The notes beneath the pieces were generated by a model. It was not told where the DNA came from and did no database searches. It saw only the letters and a list, made by a program, of their open reading frames with translations. The translations under genes and the position numbers were made by a program. Positions 18,204 through 27,385 of a stretch of DNA of 64,000 nucleotides are shown piece by piece. Each line of letters begins with the position of its first letter. Within the stretch, counting starts at the first letter, position 1. The stretch comes from Bradyrhizobium amphicarpaeae. GTDB taxonomy: Bacteria > Pseudomonadota > Alphaproteobacteria > Rhizobiales > Xanthobacteraceae. Location: NCBI RefSeq assembly GCF_002266435.3, contig NZ_CP029426.2, forward strand, positions 3,254,001 to 3,318,000, written 5' to 3'.

Positions 18204-18626
18204 ATGGCCATCGAACGCACTTTCTCGATCATCAAGCCCGACGCGACCGCCCGTAACCTGACCGGCGCCGTCAACGCCGTGATCGAAAAGGCGGGCCTGC
18301 GCATCGTCGCGCAGAAGCGCATCCGCATGACCAAGGAACAGGCCGAGACCTTCTATGCCGTTCACAAGGCGCGGCCGTTCTTCGGCGAGCTCGTCGAGTT
18401 CATGACCTCGGGCCCCGTGGTCGTGCAGGTGCTGGAAGGCGAGAACGCCGTCGCCAAATACCGCGACGCGATGGGCGCGACCGACCCGTCCAAGGCCGCC
18501 GACGGCACCATCCGCAAGCTTTACGCCAAGTCGATCGGCGAGAATTCCGCCCACGGCTCGGATGCGCCGGAGACCGCCGCGATCGAGATCGCGCAGTTCT
18601 TTTCGGGCAACGAGATCGTCGGCTGA
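18204..18626 (+). CDS. ndk: Nucleoside diphosphate kinase
   Basis: Ndk transfers the gamma-phosphate of ATP to nucleoside diphosphates through a phospho-histidine. The 140-residue protein is the normal bacterial length. It begins [14 protein letters not shown] and carries the catalytic His117 in NSAHGSD. The ATG has AAGGACAAG upstream. A short GC hairpin spans the stop codon (18620-18637) but lacks a T-run, so read-through into the next gene 41 bases away is possible. Confidence 0.98.
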   Translation: MAIERTFSIIKPDATARNLTGAVNAVIEKAGLRIVAQKRIRMTKEQAETFYAVHKARPFFGELVEFMTSGPVVVQVLEGENAVAKYRDAMGATDPSKAADGTIRKLYAKSIGENSAHGSDAPETAAIEIAQFFSGNEIVG

Positions 18627-18667
18627 TCGACCAGCCGTAATCTAGAGACCGGGCGAAAGGATCTATT

Positions 18668-19528
18668 GTGAACTGGCTCTGGCAGATCTTCGATCCCGCC
18701 ACGATCGGGGCATTCTTCACCCAGTTTCGCAACGAGATGGCCGAACCGACCTTCTGGATTGCGGTCGGCAAGATCATCTGGATCAACATCCTCTTGTCCG
18801 GTGACAACGCGCTGGTGATCGCGCTCGCCTGCCGCGGCCTGTCGCCGCGACACCGCCTGTGGGGCATGATCTTCGGTGCCGGCGCCGCGGTGCTGCTGCG
18901 GATCATCTTCACCGGCATCGTCGCAACCCTGATGGAGCTGCCGTATCTCAAGCTGATCGGCGGTCTCGCGCTGATCGTGATAGCAGCCAAGCTGCTGGTG
19001 CCGGAACACGAGGACGACGACGACGTCGACGCTGCCTCGCATCTGTGGCAGGCCGTGCAGATCGTCGTGGTCGCCGACATCGTCATGTCGCTCGACAACG
19101 TCATTGCGGTGGCCGCGGCCGCCAATGGCAGCGTACCGCTCCTGATCCTCGGCCTTGCCATCAGCGTGCCGCTGATCGTGGCCGGCGCGGCGCTGATCAT
19201 GGCGCTGCTCGAAAAGCTGCCGGTGCTGGTCTGGGCCGGTGCGGCATTGCTCGGCTGGATCGCCGGCGAGGTGATCGCGACCGATCCCGGCATTGCGCCC
19301 AGGATGCACGCGCTGTTCGAAGGTCCGTTCGGAACCTCGCTGGACAGCATGCTCGGCGCCTTGCGCATCCCGCCGCAGTTCGGCCATGGCGGTGCCGGCG
19401 GCGAATATTTCTGCGCGGCGCTCGGCGTCGTCGTCGTGCTGGTGGTCGGCAGCATCTGGCGCCGGCGCAAGCTGACCGCTGCAGCGCTGGAATTGTCCGA
19501 GCGGCACGCCAGGGCTTCGGCTGAGTAA
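18668..19528 (+). CDS. TerC-family integral membrane protein (YjbE type)
   Basis: A 286-residue membrane protein with about seven hydrophobic segments. It has the two hallmark TerC motifs, LLSGDNALVIALA (about 41-53) and IVMSLDNVIAVAA (about 138-150), whose acidic and Asn residues lie within the membrane. An acidic loop, EHEDDDDVD, lies between the halves. TerC proteins are linked to tellurite resistance and, in several bacteria, to manganese export; the latter is the likelier role for this subfamily. The start is a GTG at 18668 with GAAAGGATC upstream. It converges with ppx, with four bases between the stops. Confidence 0.9.
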   Translation: MNWLWQIFDPATIGAFFTQFRNEMAEPTFWIAVGKIIWINILLSGDNALVIALACRGLSPRHRLWGMIFGAGAAVLLRIIFTGIVATLMELPYLKLIGGLALIVIAAKLLVPEHEDDDDVDAASHLWQAVQIVVVADIVMSLDNVIAVAAAANGSVPLLILGLAISVPLIVAGAALIMALLEKLPVLVWAGAALLGWIAGEVIATDPGIAPRMHALFEGPFGTSLDSMLGALRIPPQFGHGGAGGEYFCAALGVVVVLVVGSIWRRRKLTAAALELSERHARASAE

Positions 19529-19532
19529 TTCC

Positions 19533-21035
19533 TCAGCGCCGCACGATCGAGCCGGCGCGGTTGATCAGGCGGGCGAGCTGCTTGAAGCGGCTGCCGACGC
19601 GGTCGGCGACGAGGTCGCCGAGGCGGTGTTCGAACATGAGCATCAGCTTGCGGCCCTCGCTTCGGAAATGCGTGGCCGGCAGCACGCCCGGACGCGCCGC
19701 CGAGATCAGATGCGCGACACGGAACGCAGCGCCGAGAAGGCGCGCGCGTTCGAGCTGCGACGGCGTCAGCAGCTCCTGCATGGTCAGCGGCGGCTGGTTT
19801 TCCTCGCTCAGGCCCGCATAGCGATAGAACACCGACAGGCCGACGAAGGCGCGCTCGGTGTGGGTGATCGCGCCGAAATTGCCGTTGACGACGAGGCTCA
19901 GCGTCTGCTCGCCGCGGTGATCGGGATGCACGCGCCAGCCGATGTCGGACAGCAGGCACGCGGCGTGGCGCAAGCGGCGGTCCTCCTCGGTCTCGCGCAG
20001 CTTCACCACGCGCGCGAGGCGGTCGGTCCAGGCAATCAGCTCGTGGGCGTGCTTCGCCGAGCGAGACAGCAGCCGGTTGAGCTCTTCCGCGGCGCAGATC
20101 AGGCCGTCCTTGGTGCGTTCCGCCTCCGACAGCTTCTCGTGCAGCAGACCCTCGCGCACGCCGAAGGTCGAGAACACGATCGTCTTCGGCTTCGCCACCC
20201 GGATGATGTGCTCGAGAACCAGCGCCGCATAGGTGAGGAGCGGGCGGCGTGCATCGGCGACGCTCTCGATGTCGGCGAGCATGTCCGCGGCCGCAAGACG
20301 ACGCAGACGACGCGAGAAGTCGAGCGCCTCGGCGGCCGAAATCGAATAGCCGTGCATCACCTGGAGCGGATAGCCGCTCTGGATGATGTGAATGCGCGCG
20401 AGCGCGCGCCAGGTGCCGCCGACCGCGTAGAAGGTGCGGCCGCGGCCCGCGGTGAGCAGCTCGACCTCGTCGATCTCCTCGCGCACGATGCGGTCGGCGC
20501 GCTTGAGCGATTTATGCGCGAGGTCCTGCAGCGCCAGCCCGCCGAGCGGCAGCGTCACGCCGCTGCGCACGCTGTTTCTGCGCACGTCGATCAATTCGAG
20601 CGAGCCGCCGCCGAGATCGCCGACGATGCCGTCGGGATGATGGATGCCGGAGATCACGCCGAGCGCCGACAGCCGCGCCTCGCGCGGGCCCGACAGGATC
20701 TCGATCTTCACGGCGCAGATGCGCTCGGCCCTGGCGATGAAATCGGGGCCGTTGGAGGCGTCACGGCAGGCCGCAGTCGCGATCGCGAACACGCGTCCGA
20801 CCTGCATCACGCGGCACAATGCGCGGAAGCGCCTCAGCGAGGTCAGCGCCTTGTCGACGGCGTCGGGCGCGAGCAGGCCCGTGCTCTGCACCTCGCGTCC
20901 GAGGCCGCACAGTGTCTTCTCGTTGAAGATCGGAATCAGGCTCCGCGTCAGCCCCTCGTAGACGACGAGACGGACCGAATTGGAGCCGATATCGATGACC
21001 GCGACGCTCGAGCCGCGCTTGCGCGGCCGCTTCAC
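19533..21035 (-). CDS. ppx: Exopolyphosphatase (Ppx/GppA family)
   Basis: The 500-residue protein is of the Ppx/GppA family, which hydrolyses terminal phosphates of polyphosphate or converts pppGpp to ppGpp. The N-terminal actin-like ATPase fold shows VIDIGSNSVRLV (about 13-24) and GDLGGGSLEL (about 143-152). The C-terminal part is an HD-like helical domain with RLRHAACLLSDIGWRVHPDHRGEQ. It lies 15 bases behind ppk1 on the same strand. This favours a polyphosphatase role opposing the synthase in one operon. The start is GTG at 21035, giving a basic N-terminus VKRPRKRGSS; no clear ribosome site is visible. Confidence 0.93.
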   Translation of the reverse strand: MKRPRKRGSSVAVIDIGSNSVRLVVYEGLTRSLIPIFNEKTLCGLGREVQSTGLLAPDAVDKALTSLRRFRALCRVMQVGRVFAIATAACRDASNGPDFIARAERICAVKIEILSGPREARLSALGVISGIHHPDGIVGDLGGGSLELIDVRRNSVRSGVTLPLGGLALQDLAHKSLKRADRIVREEIDEVELLTAGRGRTFYAVGGTWRALARIHIIQSGYPLQVMHGYSISAAEALDFSRRLRRLAAADMLADIESVADARRPLLTYAALVLEHIIRVAKPKTIVFSTFGVREGLLHEKLSEAERTKDGLICAAEELNRLLSRSAKHAHELIAWTDRLARVVKLRETEEDRRLRHAACLLSDIGWRVHPDHRGEQTLSLVVNGNFGAITHTERAFVGLSVFYRYAGLSEENQPPLTMQELLTPSQLERARLLGAAFRVAHLISAARPGVLPATHFRSEGRKLMLMFEHRLGDLVADRVGSRFKQLARLINRAGSIVRR

Positions 21036-21050
21036 GTCGGAAATCCGCGA

Positions 21051-23258
21051 TCAGGATTGATGGCGTTCGTTCCGGCGCGTGAGACGACGCGGCGAGGATT
21101 CCTTGAGCGACTTTCCACGGCCAGACAGACTCGGATTTGTCATGAAGTAGTTGTGCACGTTGAAAGGCTCTTCGCCCTTCGCGGTCTTCATACGCGTTGA
21201 GGACCCGTCCGGCAACAATTGCCAGCTTTGCTCATTGTCCTTCAGGTTCGCGACCATGATCTGTTCGAGAACCTGCTGATGCACCGTGGGATTCTGCAGC
21301 GGACACAGCACCTCGACGCGGCGGTCGAGGTTGCGCGGCATCATGTCGGCTGACGAGATATACACAGCCGCTTTGGCGCTCGGCAGACCCTGGCCCATGC
21401 CAAAGCAGTAGATTCGGCCGTGTTCCAGAAAGCGTCCGATGATCGACTTGACGCGGATGTTCTCGGACAGGCCAGGAATGCCGGGCCGCAGGCAACAGAT
21501 ACCGCGCACCACGAGCTCGACCTGCACGCCGGCCTGGGAGGCCTCGTACAGCGCATCGATGATATCAGGGTCGACCAGCGCGTTCATCTTCATCCAGACC
21601 GCGCCCGGACGGCCGTGCTTGGCGTGCGCGGTTTCGCCCTGGATGTGTTCGATGATGCGTTTGCGCAGGGTCAGCGGCGACACCGCCATCTTTTCCAGAT
21701 CGCTCGGCGCGGCATAGCCGGTGATGAAATTGAACACCCGCGCGGCATCGCGGCCGATGGTTGGATCCGAGGTGAAGTAGGAGAGGTCGGTGTAGATGCG
21801 CGCGGTGACCGGGTGATAGTTGCCGGTGCCGGTATGCACGTAGGTGGTGAGGCTGCCGCCCTCGCGGCGCACCACCATCGAGAGTTTTGCGTGCGTTTTC
21901 AGTTCGAGGAAGCCGTAGACGACCTGTACGCCGGCGCGTTCGAGGTCGCGCGCCCAGCGGATGTTGGCTTCCTCGTCGAAGCGCGCTTTCAGCTCGATCA
22001 GCGCGGTGACGGATTTGCCGGCTTCGGCAGCTTCCACGAGCGCGCGCACGATCGGCGAGTTGCTCGAGGTGCGGTAGAGCGTCTGCTTGATGGCGACCAC
22101 GTCGGGGTCGCGCGTCGCCTGCTGCAGAAACTGCACGACGACGTCGAAGGATTCGTAGGGATGATGGACGACGAGGTCCTTCTGCCGGATCGCAGCGAAG
22201 ATGTCGCCGCCTTGCTCGCGCACCCGCTCGGGATGCCGGGGCACGTAAGGGGTGAATTCCAGATCGGGCCGGTCGAGGCGGGTGAGTTGCGAGAGCTCGT
22301 TCATGGCGAGCACGCCGTCGACCAGGAACACCTCGTCGTCGGCGGTCGACAGCGCGTGCTGGACGAAGCTGCGCAGCTGCTCCGGCATCTTGGCGTCGAT
22401 CTCGAGCCGGATCACCGAGCCGCGGCGGCGGCGCTTCAGCGCAGTCTCGAACAGGCGGACGAGATCCTCGGCCTCTTCCTCGATTTCGAGCTCGGAATCG
22501 CGGATGACGCGGAAGGCGCCCTGGCCGTGCAGATTGTAGCCGGGGAACAGGCGGTTGATGAACAGGGCGGTCGCCTGTTCCAGCGAGATCAGCCGGACCA
22601 CCTTGCCCTCGGTCGGCAGGCGGATGAAGCGGTCGATCTTGCCGGGCATGCGGATCAGCGCGTTCATCTGCTTGCCGTCGGCGGCGCGCGTGAGCTGGAG
22701 CGCGATGGTGAAGCCGAGGCTTGGAATGAACGGGAAGGGGTGGGCGGGGTCGATCGCAAGCGGCGTCAGCAGCGGGAACACGTTGTTGAGGAAATAGTCC
22801 TCGATCCAGGTCCGTTCCGCCTTGGTGACGTCCTTGCCGTCGACCAGCACGATGCCGACGTCGGCCAGCGTGCCGCGCAGGTCGCGCCAGATCGCCTGCT
22901 GGTCGGAGGCAAGCTCGGAGACGGTGCGATTGATCAGCGCGAGCTGCTCGGACGGGGTCAGGCCGTCGGGGCTACGTTCGGCAATGCCCTCGCGCACCTG
23001 GGCCTTGATGCCGGCAACGCGGACCATGAAGAACTCGTCAAGGTTATTCGCCGAAATCGACAGGAATCGCACCCGCTCCAGCATGGGGTGGCTGGGATTG
23101 ACCGATTCCTCCAGGACGCGGCGGTTGAAATGCAGCCAGGAGAGCTCGCGGTTGATAAATCGTTCGGGACTCGACGCGATCGCCGGCAGGCTCTCGGGCT
23201 CCTGGACTTTTTCTTTAGTTTCAACAGCTTGTGCAGAGTCCATCAGAAGTCGGTCCAT
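21051..23258 (-). CDS. ppk1: Polyphosphate kinase 1
   Basis: Ppk1 polymerises the ATP gamma-phosphate into inorganic polyphosphate, reversibly, at the membrane or in granules. The 735-residue protein has all four domains: N-domain ([17 protein letters not shown]), head domain, and two phospholipase-D-like catalytic domains. The latter carry [15 protein letters not shown] with the autophosphorylated His, HTGTGNYHP, and [20 protein letters not shown] near the end. ATG at 23258 is chosen; ATG at 23243 is an alternative. The operon partner ppx follows directly. hdaA lies 133 bases upstream on the same strand. Confidence 0.97.
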   Translation of the reverse strand: MDRLLMDSAQAVETKEKVQEPESLPAIASSPERFINRELSWLHFNRRVLEESVNPSHPMLERVRFLSISANNLDEFFMVRVAGIKAQVREGIAERSPDGLTPSEQLALINRTVSELASDQQAIWRDLRGTLADVGIVLVDGKDVTKAERTWIEDYFLNNVFPLLTPLAIDPAHPFPFIPSLGFTIALQLTRAADGKQMNALIRMPGKIDRFIRLPTEGKVVRLISLEQATALFINRLFPGYNLHGQGAFRVIRDSELEIEEEAEDLVRLFETALKRRRRGSVIRLEIDAKMPEQLRSFVQHALSTADDEVFLVDGVLAMNELSQLTRLDRPDLEFTPYVPRHPERVREQGGDIFAAIRQKDLVVHHPYESFDVVVQFLQQATRDPDVVAIKQTLYRTSSNSPIVRALVEAAEAGKSVTALIELKARFDEEANIRWARDLERAGVQVVYGFLELKTHAKLSMVVRREGGSLTTYVHTGTGNYHPVTARIYTDLSYFTSDPTIGRDAARVFNFITGYAAPSDLEKMAVSPLTLRKRIIEHIQGETAHAKHGRPGAVWMKMNALVDPDIIDALYEASQAGVQVELVVRGICCLRPGIPGLSENIRVKSIIGRFLEHGRIYCFGMGQGLPSAKAAVYISSADMMPRNLDRRVEVLCPLQNPTVHQQVLEQIMVANLKDNEQSWQLLPDGSSTRMKTAKGEEPFNVHNYFMTNPSLSGRGKSLKESSPRRLTRRNERHQS

Positions 23259-23391
23259 CCAGTTCGCCCCAATTTGCGACTTACGCGCAAAACCGGCGGG
23301 AGCATGTGTTAGAGCGATGACGTTTCGATGACATTGATGTTCCGCCGCTTCGCCGCGTCAAGCGGGCTTCGCTTGGCCTGGCAGGTGCAGG

Positions 23392-24069
23392 TCAGGCGTC
23401 CCGCAACAGCTCGGCGGCCAGCGCCCGGGTGACGGGGCGGCCGAGCCGCAGGGCCTCGCTGTCGAGCAATTCCACGGCCTGGCGGGCGGCGGCCGAGGAC
23501 CGCTCCAGGCGCGTGGCGAGGTAGCTGACCACGCTCTCGTCCACGGCGAGCTGGCGGTCGGCGCAGAATTTGACGATCAGGCCGCGGAACAGCTGGTCGT
23601 CGGGCGGCAGCAGCGCGACGACGGGGACGGCGCGCAGACGCGAGCGCAGGTCGCGAAGCTCGATCTCGAGCGCGGCCGGCACCTCGCGTCCGGTCAGCAG
23701 GACATAAGCGCCATCCTCGCGGGCGAGGTTCATCAGATGGAAGAGGGCGCGTTCGTCAAATTCCCTGGCCTTGAGATCCTCGACCACCAGCGCGCCGGTG
23801 GCGAGCGCGCCCGGAACGCCTGCCGCGGTCAGCGCCCCGGCCATGGTGGAGCGGGCGCCGGCCTCCTCGGCCCAGATCGCGGCGAGATGGCTCTTGCCGC
23901 TTCCTTCCGGGCCGGCCAGCCACATGATCCGGTTCGGCCATTCCGGCCAGCTGTCGATCAGGCCGAGACCGGCCGCGTTGGCGGGGCCTTCGAGGAAATT
24001 GTCCCGGCTGAGGCTTTCCGCGTGCGGAAGCGAAAACGCCAATTGTCGGGGATGAACGCGGCCTGGCAC
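23392..24069 (-). CDS. hdaA: DnaA-related regulator of replication initiation (HdaA type)
   Basis: A 225-residue AAA+ protein resembling the ATPase core of DnaA without the DNA-binding domain. A clamp-proximal N-terminus PRQLAFSLPH matches the beta-clamp-binding motif QLxF expected of Hda/HdaA. Walker A is GPEGSGKSH and Walker B is ALVVEDL. Arg-rich sensor regions include LRSRLRAVP. Hda proteins stimulate ATP hydrolysis by DnaA after replication starts. The start is uncertain. A GTG at 24069 gives the usual length and places QLAF near the terminus. An ATG at 24168 would add 33 residues with no family look. Confidence 0.88.
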   Translation of the reverse strand: MPGRVHPRQLAFSLPHAESLSRDNFLEGPANAAGLGLIDSWPEWPNRIMWLAGPEGSGKSHLAAIWAEEAGARSTMAGALTAAGVPGALATGALVVEDLKAREFDERALFHLMNLAREDGAYVLLTGREVPAALEIELRDLRSRLRAVPVVALLPPDDQLFRGLIVKFCADRQLAVDESVVSYLATRLERSSAAARQAVELLDSEALRLGRPVTRALAAELLRDA

Positions 24070-24174
24070 GCTTGCTTTGCTCCATGCCGGCGGGCCGGCG
24101 CGATGTGAAGAGATCGAACGTATCGAGCGGGACTTGTCAGCAGGACTTGGCCTTTTGCGGGGCCGCATCGCCTC

Positions 24175-24717
24175 TCATTTGGCCTCGATCGTACTCATGT
24201 GCCGCAGCCACTCGACCAGATAGAGCGACACGGAGGAGAGCGTGAAGACCGTGACCAGGCTCATCAGGATGATATCATAGGGGGTCGGCTTGAAGCCGAA
24301 GGCAAGCGCCGCCAGCACGAGGGCCGCGAACGCCACCTGGGCCACGGTGTTCAGCTTGGACACTTTCGACGGCTTCATCTCGACCGGCCGGTCGAACAGC
24401 CAGGATACGATCACGGCGGCGACGATCATGATGTCGCGCGAGACCACAAGGATCACGATCCAGCGCGGAATCGCGCCCCAGATCCCGAGCGCCATGTAGA
24501 TCGAGACCAGCAGGGCCTTGTCCGCGAGCGGATCGAGCAGGGCGCCGAGCTCGCTCGTCATGTTGAAGCGCTTGGCCAGGAAGCCGTCCACGGCATCGCT
24601 GATACCGGCGATCAAAAAGACGGCGAACGCCACCTCCATTTGGCTCGACACGATGGCCCAGACGATGATCGGGACCAGCATGATGCGGCCCAGGGTGATG
24701 ATATTCGGAATACTCAC
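24175..24717 (-). CDS. CDP-alcohol phosphatidyltransferase (PgsA-like)
   Basis: A 180-residue polytopic membrane enzyme of the CDP-alcohol phosphatidyltransferase family, which transfers a phosphatidyl group from CDP-diacylglycerol to an alcohol. The catalytic motif runs DAVDG...AK...G...D...D (DAVDGFLAKRF then GALLDPLADK). It keeps all aspartates but has Lys where the consensus has Arg after Ala. The N-terminus SIPNIITLGRIMLVP is typical of PgsA, so phosphatidylglycerol-phosphate synthase is the likeliest role. The GTG at 24717 follows GGAAGCG. It diverges from purM with 155 bases between. hdaA lies 105 bases downstream. Confidence 0.88.
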   Translation of the reverse strand: MSIPNIITLGRIMLVPIIVWAIVSSQMEVAFAVFLIAGISDAVDGFLAKRFNMTSELGALLDPLADKALLVSIYMALGIWGAIPRWIVILVVSRDIMIVAAVIVSWLFDRPVEMKPSKVSKLNTVAQVAFAALVLAALAFGFKPTPYDIILMSLVTVFTLSSVSLYLVEWLRHMSTIEAK

Positions 24718-24872
24718 GAAAGCGCTTCCCGGCACCCGGTCTGACCTCGAATCCCGCCCCTCGGGAGGCTGAACCGGTTGATATCTACATAGTATAGGGA
24801 GGAGCGCCACGCTTGCCATTGCGCGTCCCCGGAATTCGACGTAACCAGCCGCAAACCCACTGGAAATCGGGC

Positions 24873-25946
24873 ATGACCGACCGCAAAAACGGCCTCACTT
24901 ACGCCGATTCAGGCGTCGATATCGACGCGGGCAACCGCTTGGTCGATTTGATCAAGCCGATGGTGCGCGCCACCGCACGGCCCGGCGCCGACGCCGAGAT
25001 CGGCGGCTTCGGCGGCTTGTTCGACCTCAAGGCGGCGGGCTTCAAGGACCCGGTCCTGGTGGCCGCGACCGACGGCGTCGGCACCAAGGTCAAGATCGCC
25101 ATCGAGACCGGACTGCACGGCGGGATCGGCATCGACCTCGTCGCCATGAGCGTCAACGATCTCGTGGTGCAGGGCGCCGAGCCGCTGTTCTTCCTCGACT
25201 ATTTCGCCTGCGGCAAGCTCGATCCCGACGCCACCGCATCGATCGTTGCGGGCGTCGCGGAGGGCTGCCGTGAATCCGGCTGCGCCCTGATCGGCGGCGA
25301 GACCGCGGAGATGCCCGGCCTGTACAAGGACGGCGACTACGACCTCGGCGGCTTTGCGGTCGGTGCCGCGGAGCGGGGCACGCTGCTGCCGCGCAAGGAC
25401 ATCGCCGCGGGCGACGCCGTGATCGGCCTCGCCTCGTCGGGCGTGCATTCCAATGGCTTCTCGCTGGTGCGCAAGATCGTCGAGCAATCGGGCCTCGGCT
25501 TCGAAGCCCAGGCGCCGTTCGCGCCTGTGATGACGCTGGGCGGCGCGCTGCTGACGCCGACCAGGCTCTACGTCAAATCCTGCCTGCGCGCGATCCGCGA
25601 GACCGGCGCGGTGAAGGGCCTCGCCCACATCACCGGCGGCGGCTTCACCGACAACATTCCGCGGGTGCTGCCGAAGGAGCTCGGCGTCGGCATCGATCTG
25701 GCACGCCTGCCGGTGCTGCCGGTGTTCAAATGGCTGGCCGCGCAGGGCGGCATCGCCGAACTCGAACTGCTGCGCACCTTCAACTGCGGTATCGGCATGA
25801 TCGCGATCGTCGAGCCCGACAAGGTCGACGAGGTTGTGCAGGTCTTCACCGACGCGGGCGAGACCGTGGCGCAGCTCGGCACCGTGATCCCGGCCGAGGG
25901 CGAGCACCGCGTCGTCTACAACGGCCATCTCGACATGGCGCTATAA
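24873..25946 (+). CDS. purM: Phosphoribosylformylglycinamidine cyclo-ligase (AIR synthetase)
   Basis: PurM closes the imidazole ring of purine precursors: FGAM plus ATP gives AIR. The 357-residue protein has the conserved [11 protein letters not shown] entry, [19 protein letters not shown] and [13 protein letters not shown], all intact. The ATG at 24873 ([10 protein letters not shown]) is preferred to an open upstream extension. The last codons lie in a 15-bp tandem duplication, and the TAA stop shares a base with the purN start (TAATG), so the pair is translationally coupled. Confidence 0.97.
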   Translation: MTDRKNGLTYADSGVDIDAGNRLVDLIKPMVRATARPGADAEIGGFGGLFDLKAAGFKDPVLVAATDGVGTKVKIAIETGLHGGIGIDLVAMSVNDLVVQGAEPLFFLDYFACGKLDPDATASIVAGVAEGCRESGCALIGGETAEMPGLYKDGDYDLGGFAVGAAERGTLLPRKDIAAGDAVIGLASSGVHSNGFSLVRKIVEQSGLGFEAQAPFAPVMTLGGALLTPTRLYVKSCLRAIRETGAVKGLAHITGGGFTDNIPRVLPKELGVGIDLARLPVLPVFKWLAAQGGIAELELLRTFNCGIGMIAIVEPDKVDEVVQVFTDAGETVAQLGTVIPAEGEHRVVYNGHLDMAL

Positions 25947-25965
25947 TGACTGGCGCTATAATCAA
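25936..25965. repeat. 15-bp tandem duplication across the purM/purN junction
   Basis: Two head-to-tail 15-base units (25936-25950 and 25951-25965) share their first 12 bases, tggcgctataat. The first unit holds the purM stop and the purN start. The second encodes the first residues of PurN. Confidence 0.85.
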
Positions 25966-26614
25966 GCGCCGCGTCGCGATCCTGATCTCCGGCCGCGGCT
26001 CCAACATGGCCGCGCTGATCAAGGCCGCTGCGGCTGCGGACTTCCCGGCCGAGATATCGCTCGTCATCTCGAACAAGGCCGATGCGCTCGGGCTGGAGCG
26101 GGCCAAGGCGAGCGGCGTGAACACGCTGGTGATCGAGAGCAAGCCGTTCGGCAAGGACCGCGCCGGCTTCGAGAAGGTGCTGCAGGCAGCCCTCGACCAG
26201 CACGGTATCGAGCTGATTTGTCTTGGCGGATTCATGCGCCTGTTCACGGCCGAGTTCACCCGAAACTGGTACGGGCGGATGCTCAACATCCATCCGTCGC
26301 TGCTGCCGTCCTTCCCCGGCCTCGACCCGCACGGCCAGGCCCTGCGCGCCGGCGTCAAACTGTCTGGCGCGACGGTGCACTTCGTGATCCCCGAGACCGA
26401 CGCGGGGCCGATCGTGATGCAGGGCGCGGTGCCCGTCGGCGATCATGATACCGGCGATACGCTGTCGGAACGCATCCTCGAGGTCGAGCACCGCATCTAT
26501 CCAGAGGCGCTGCGCTTGCTCGCGACCGGCAAAGTCCGGATCGAGGGCGATGTGTGCAGGACGGCCGGGAGTGCTGCGTCGGAAAATTTCCTGGTGGCGC
26601 CGGTCGTGAACTGA
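25946..26614 (+). CDS. purN: Phosphoribosylglycinamide formyltransferase (GART)
   Basis: PurN transfers a formyl group from 10-formyltetrahydrofolate to GAR, two steps before PurM in purine synthesis. The 222-residue product shows the family motifs ILISGRGSNM at the N-terminus, the catalytic Asn-His-Asp set in LNIHPSLLPSFPG and ATVHFVIPETDAGPI, and a C-terminal helix with EHRIYPEAL. ATG at 25946 overlaps the purM stop. The N-terminal Thr-Gly-Ala-Ile-Ile arises from a duplicated copy of the purM 3' end. The last 15 or so residues (AGSAASENFLVAPVVN) extend past the usual family end. Confidence 0.97.
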   Translation: MTGAIIKRRVAILISGRGSNMAALIKAAAAADFPAEISLVISNKADALGLERAKASGVNTLVIESKPFGKDRAGFEKVLQAALDQHGIELICLGGFMRLFTAEFTRNWYGRMLNIHPSLLPSFPGLDPHGQALRAGVKLSGATVHFVIPETDAGPIVMQGAVPVGDHDTGDTLSERILEVEHRIYPEALRLLATGKVRIEGDVCRTAGSAASENFLVAPVVN

Positions 26615-26621
26615 AACCCGC

Positions 26622-26711
26622 CCGTCATTGCGACGAGTTCTTGCAACGAAGCAATCCAGAATCGTTTCCGCGGATAGATTCTGGATTGCTTCGCTGCGCT
26701 CGCAACGACGG
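26622..26711. repeat. Intergenic palindromic repeat, family A, copy 1
   Basis: A 90-base inverted repeat from ccgtcattgcg to cgcaacgacgg, with inner perfect 16-base arms gaagcaatccagaatc / gattctggattgcttc. Near-identical elements occur at 33291-33376 and 58687-58775. It separates purN from cspA, which are convergent. Confidence 0.9.
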
Positions 26712-26743
26712 AATATGTCGTGAGCGCGTGCGCTGCGACGGAC

Positions 26744-26773
26744 ACAAACAAAATCCCCCGGCAGAGCCGGGGG
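26744..26773 (-). terminator. Rho-independent terminator of cspA
   Basis: An 8-bp perfect stem (cccccggc at 26755-26762 with gccggggg at 26766-26773) and a three-base loop are followed on the minus strand by ATTTTGTTTGT. It lies 35 bases after the cspA stop. Confidence 0.85.
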
Positions 26774-26807
26774 CAACGTCATGATCTCTCGTGTATCGTG
26801 AGAGAGG

Positions 26808-27014
26808 TCAGGAGACCTTGAGGTTCTCCGCGGATGCCTTGCCGCGGTTCTCCACGAGGTCGTATTCAACCACTTGGTTTTCGTTGAGGGTCGAGAGTCC
26901 GGCGCGCTCGACGGCGGAGATATGGACGAACACGTCCTTGTCGCTGCCGTTCGGCTTGATGAACCCATAGCCCTTGGTCGGGTTGAACCATTTGACGGTG
27001 CCCTTTTGCGGCAT
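26808..27014 (-). CDS. cspA: Cold-shock-domain protein (CspA family)
   Basis: A 68-residue single cold-shock domain that binds single-stranded RNA/DNA and melts secondary structure. RNP1 (KGYGFIKP) and RNP2 (VFVHIS) are intact. The sequence MPQKGTVKWFNPTKGYGF is typical of alphaproteobacterial Csp. A strong GGAGGAG ribosome site lies upstream. A long leader is possible because the next gene upstream is divergent and over 280 bases away. That leader region contains an AT-rich run near 27040. Whether this one is cold-induced cannot be told. Confidence 0.96.
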   Translation of the reverse strand: MPQKGTVKWFNPTKGYGFIKPNGSDKDVFVHISAVERAGLSTLNENQVVEYDLVENRGKASAENLKVS

Positions 27015-27295
27015 CGCTAGTCTCCTCCACTAGATAAAAAAGACGCGGCCGCTTTTCGCGTGCCACGCCACAAACGGGCTTCCGGAAGTCTGTTCAGTCT
27101 CGAGGCTCAATGTCTTGAAACGTACAGCTGAGCGGCCAATTCCGATTGTGGCCAACATTGCAACATGAAAATCGCCGGTTAGCAAGCCGTGCGCGGATTT
27201 CAAGGGCGGGCCGTTTGTGCCGATCTGCAATGTCCGACCTGTGGCCGCGGAACCACAATCGAGGGCAATAGCCCCGGCGACAGCGGGCCAAGCGG

Positions 27296-27324
27296 TTGAC
27301 CCTCCGTAGCAGTTCGGCGCTAAT
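27296..27324 (+). promoter_or_regulatory. Putative sigma70-type promoter of the autotransporter-like gene
   Basis: TTGACC (27296-27301), a 17-base spacer and GCTAAT (27319-27324) match the consensus at five and four of six positions. The ATG at 27386 would have a leader of about 55 bases. The remaining 27015-27295 gap holds the cspA leader and no visible gene. Confidence 0.5.
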
Positions 27325-27385
27325 CGCGACGTGCGCCGCGCCTGTTGCATTTTTGCGCGCCGCCATTTGCTTCGGGATTTTCGTC

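Noticed and set aside
21420..23312. Plus-strand frame opposite ppk1
   Set aside because: Antisense to an intact polyphosphate kinase, with no domain of its own.
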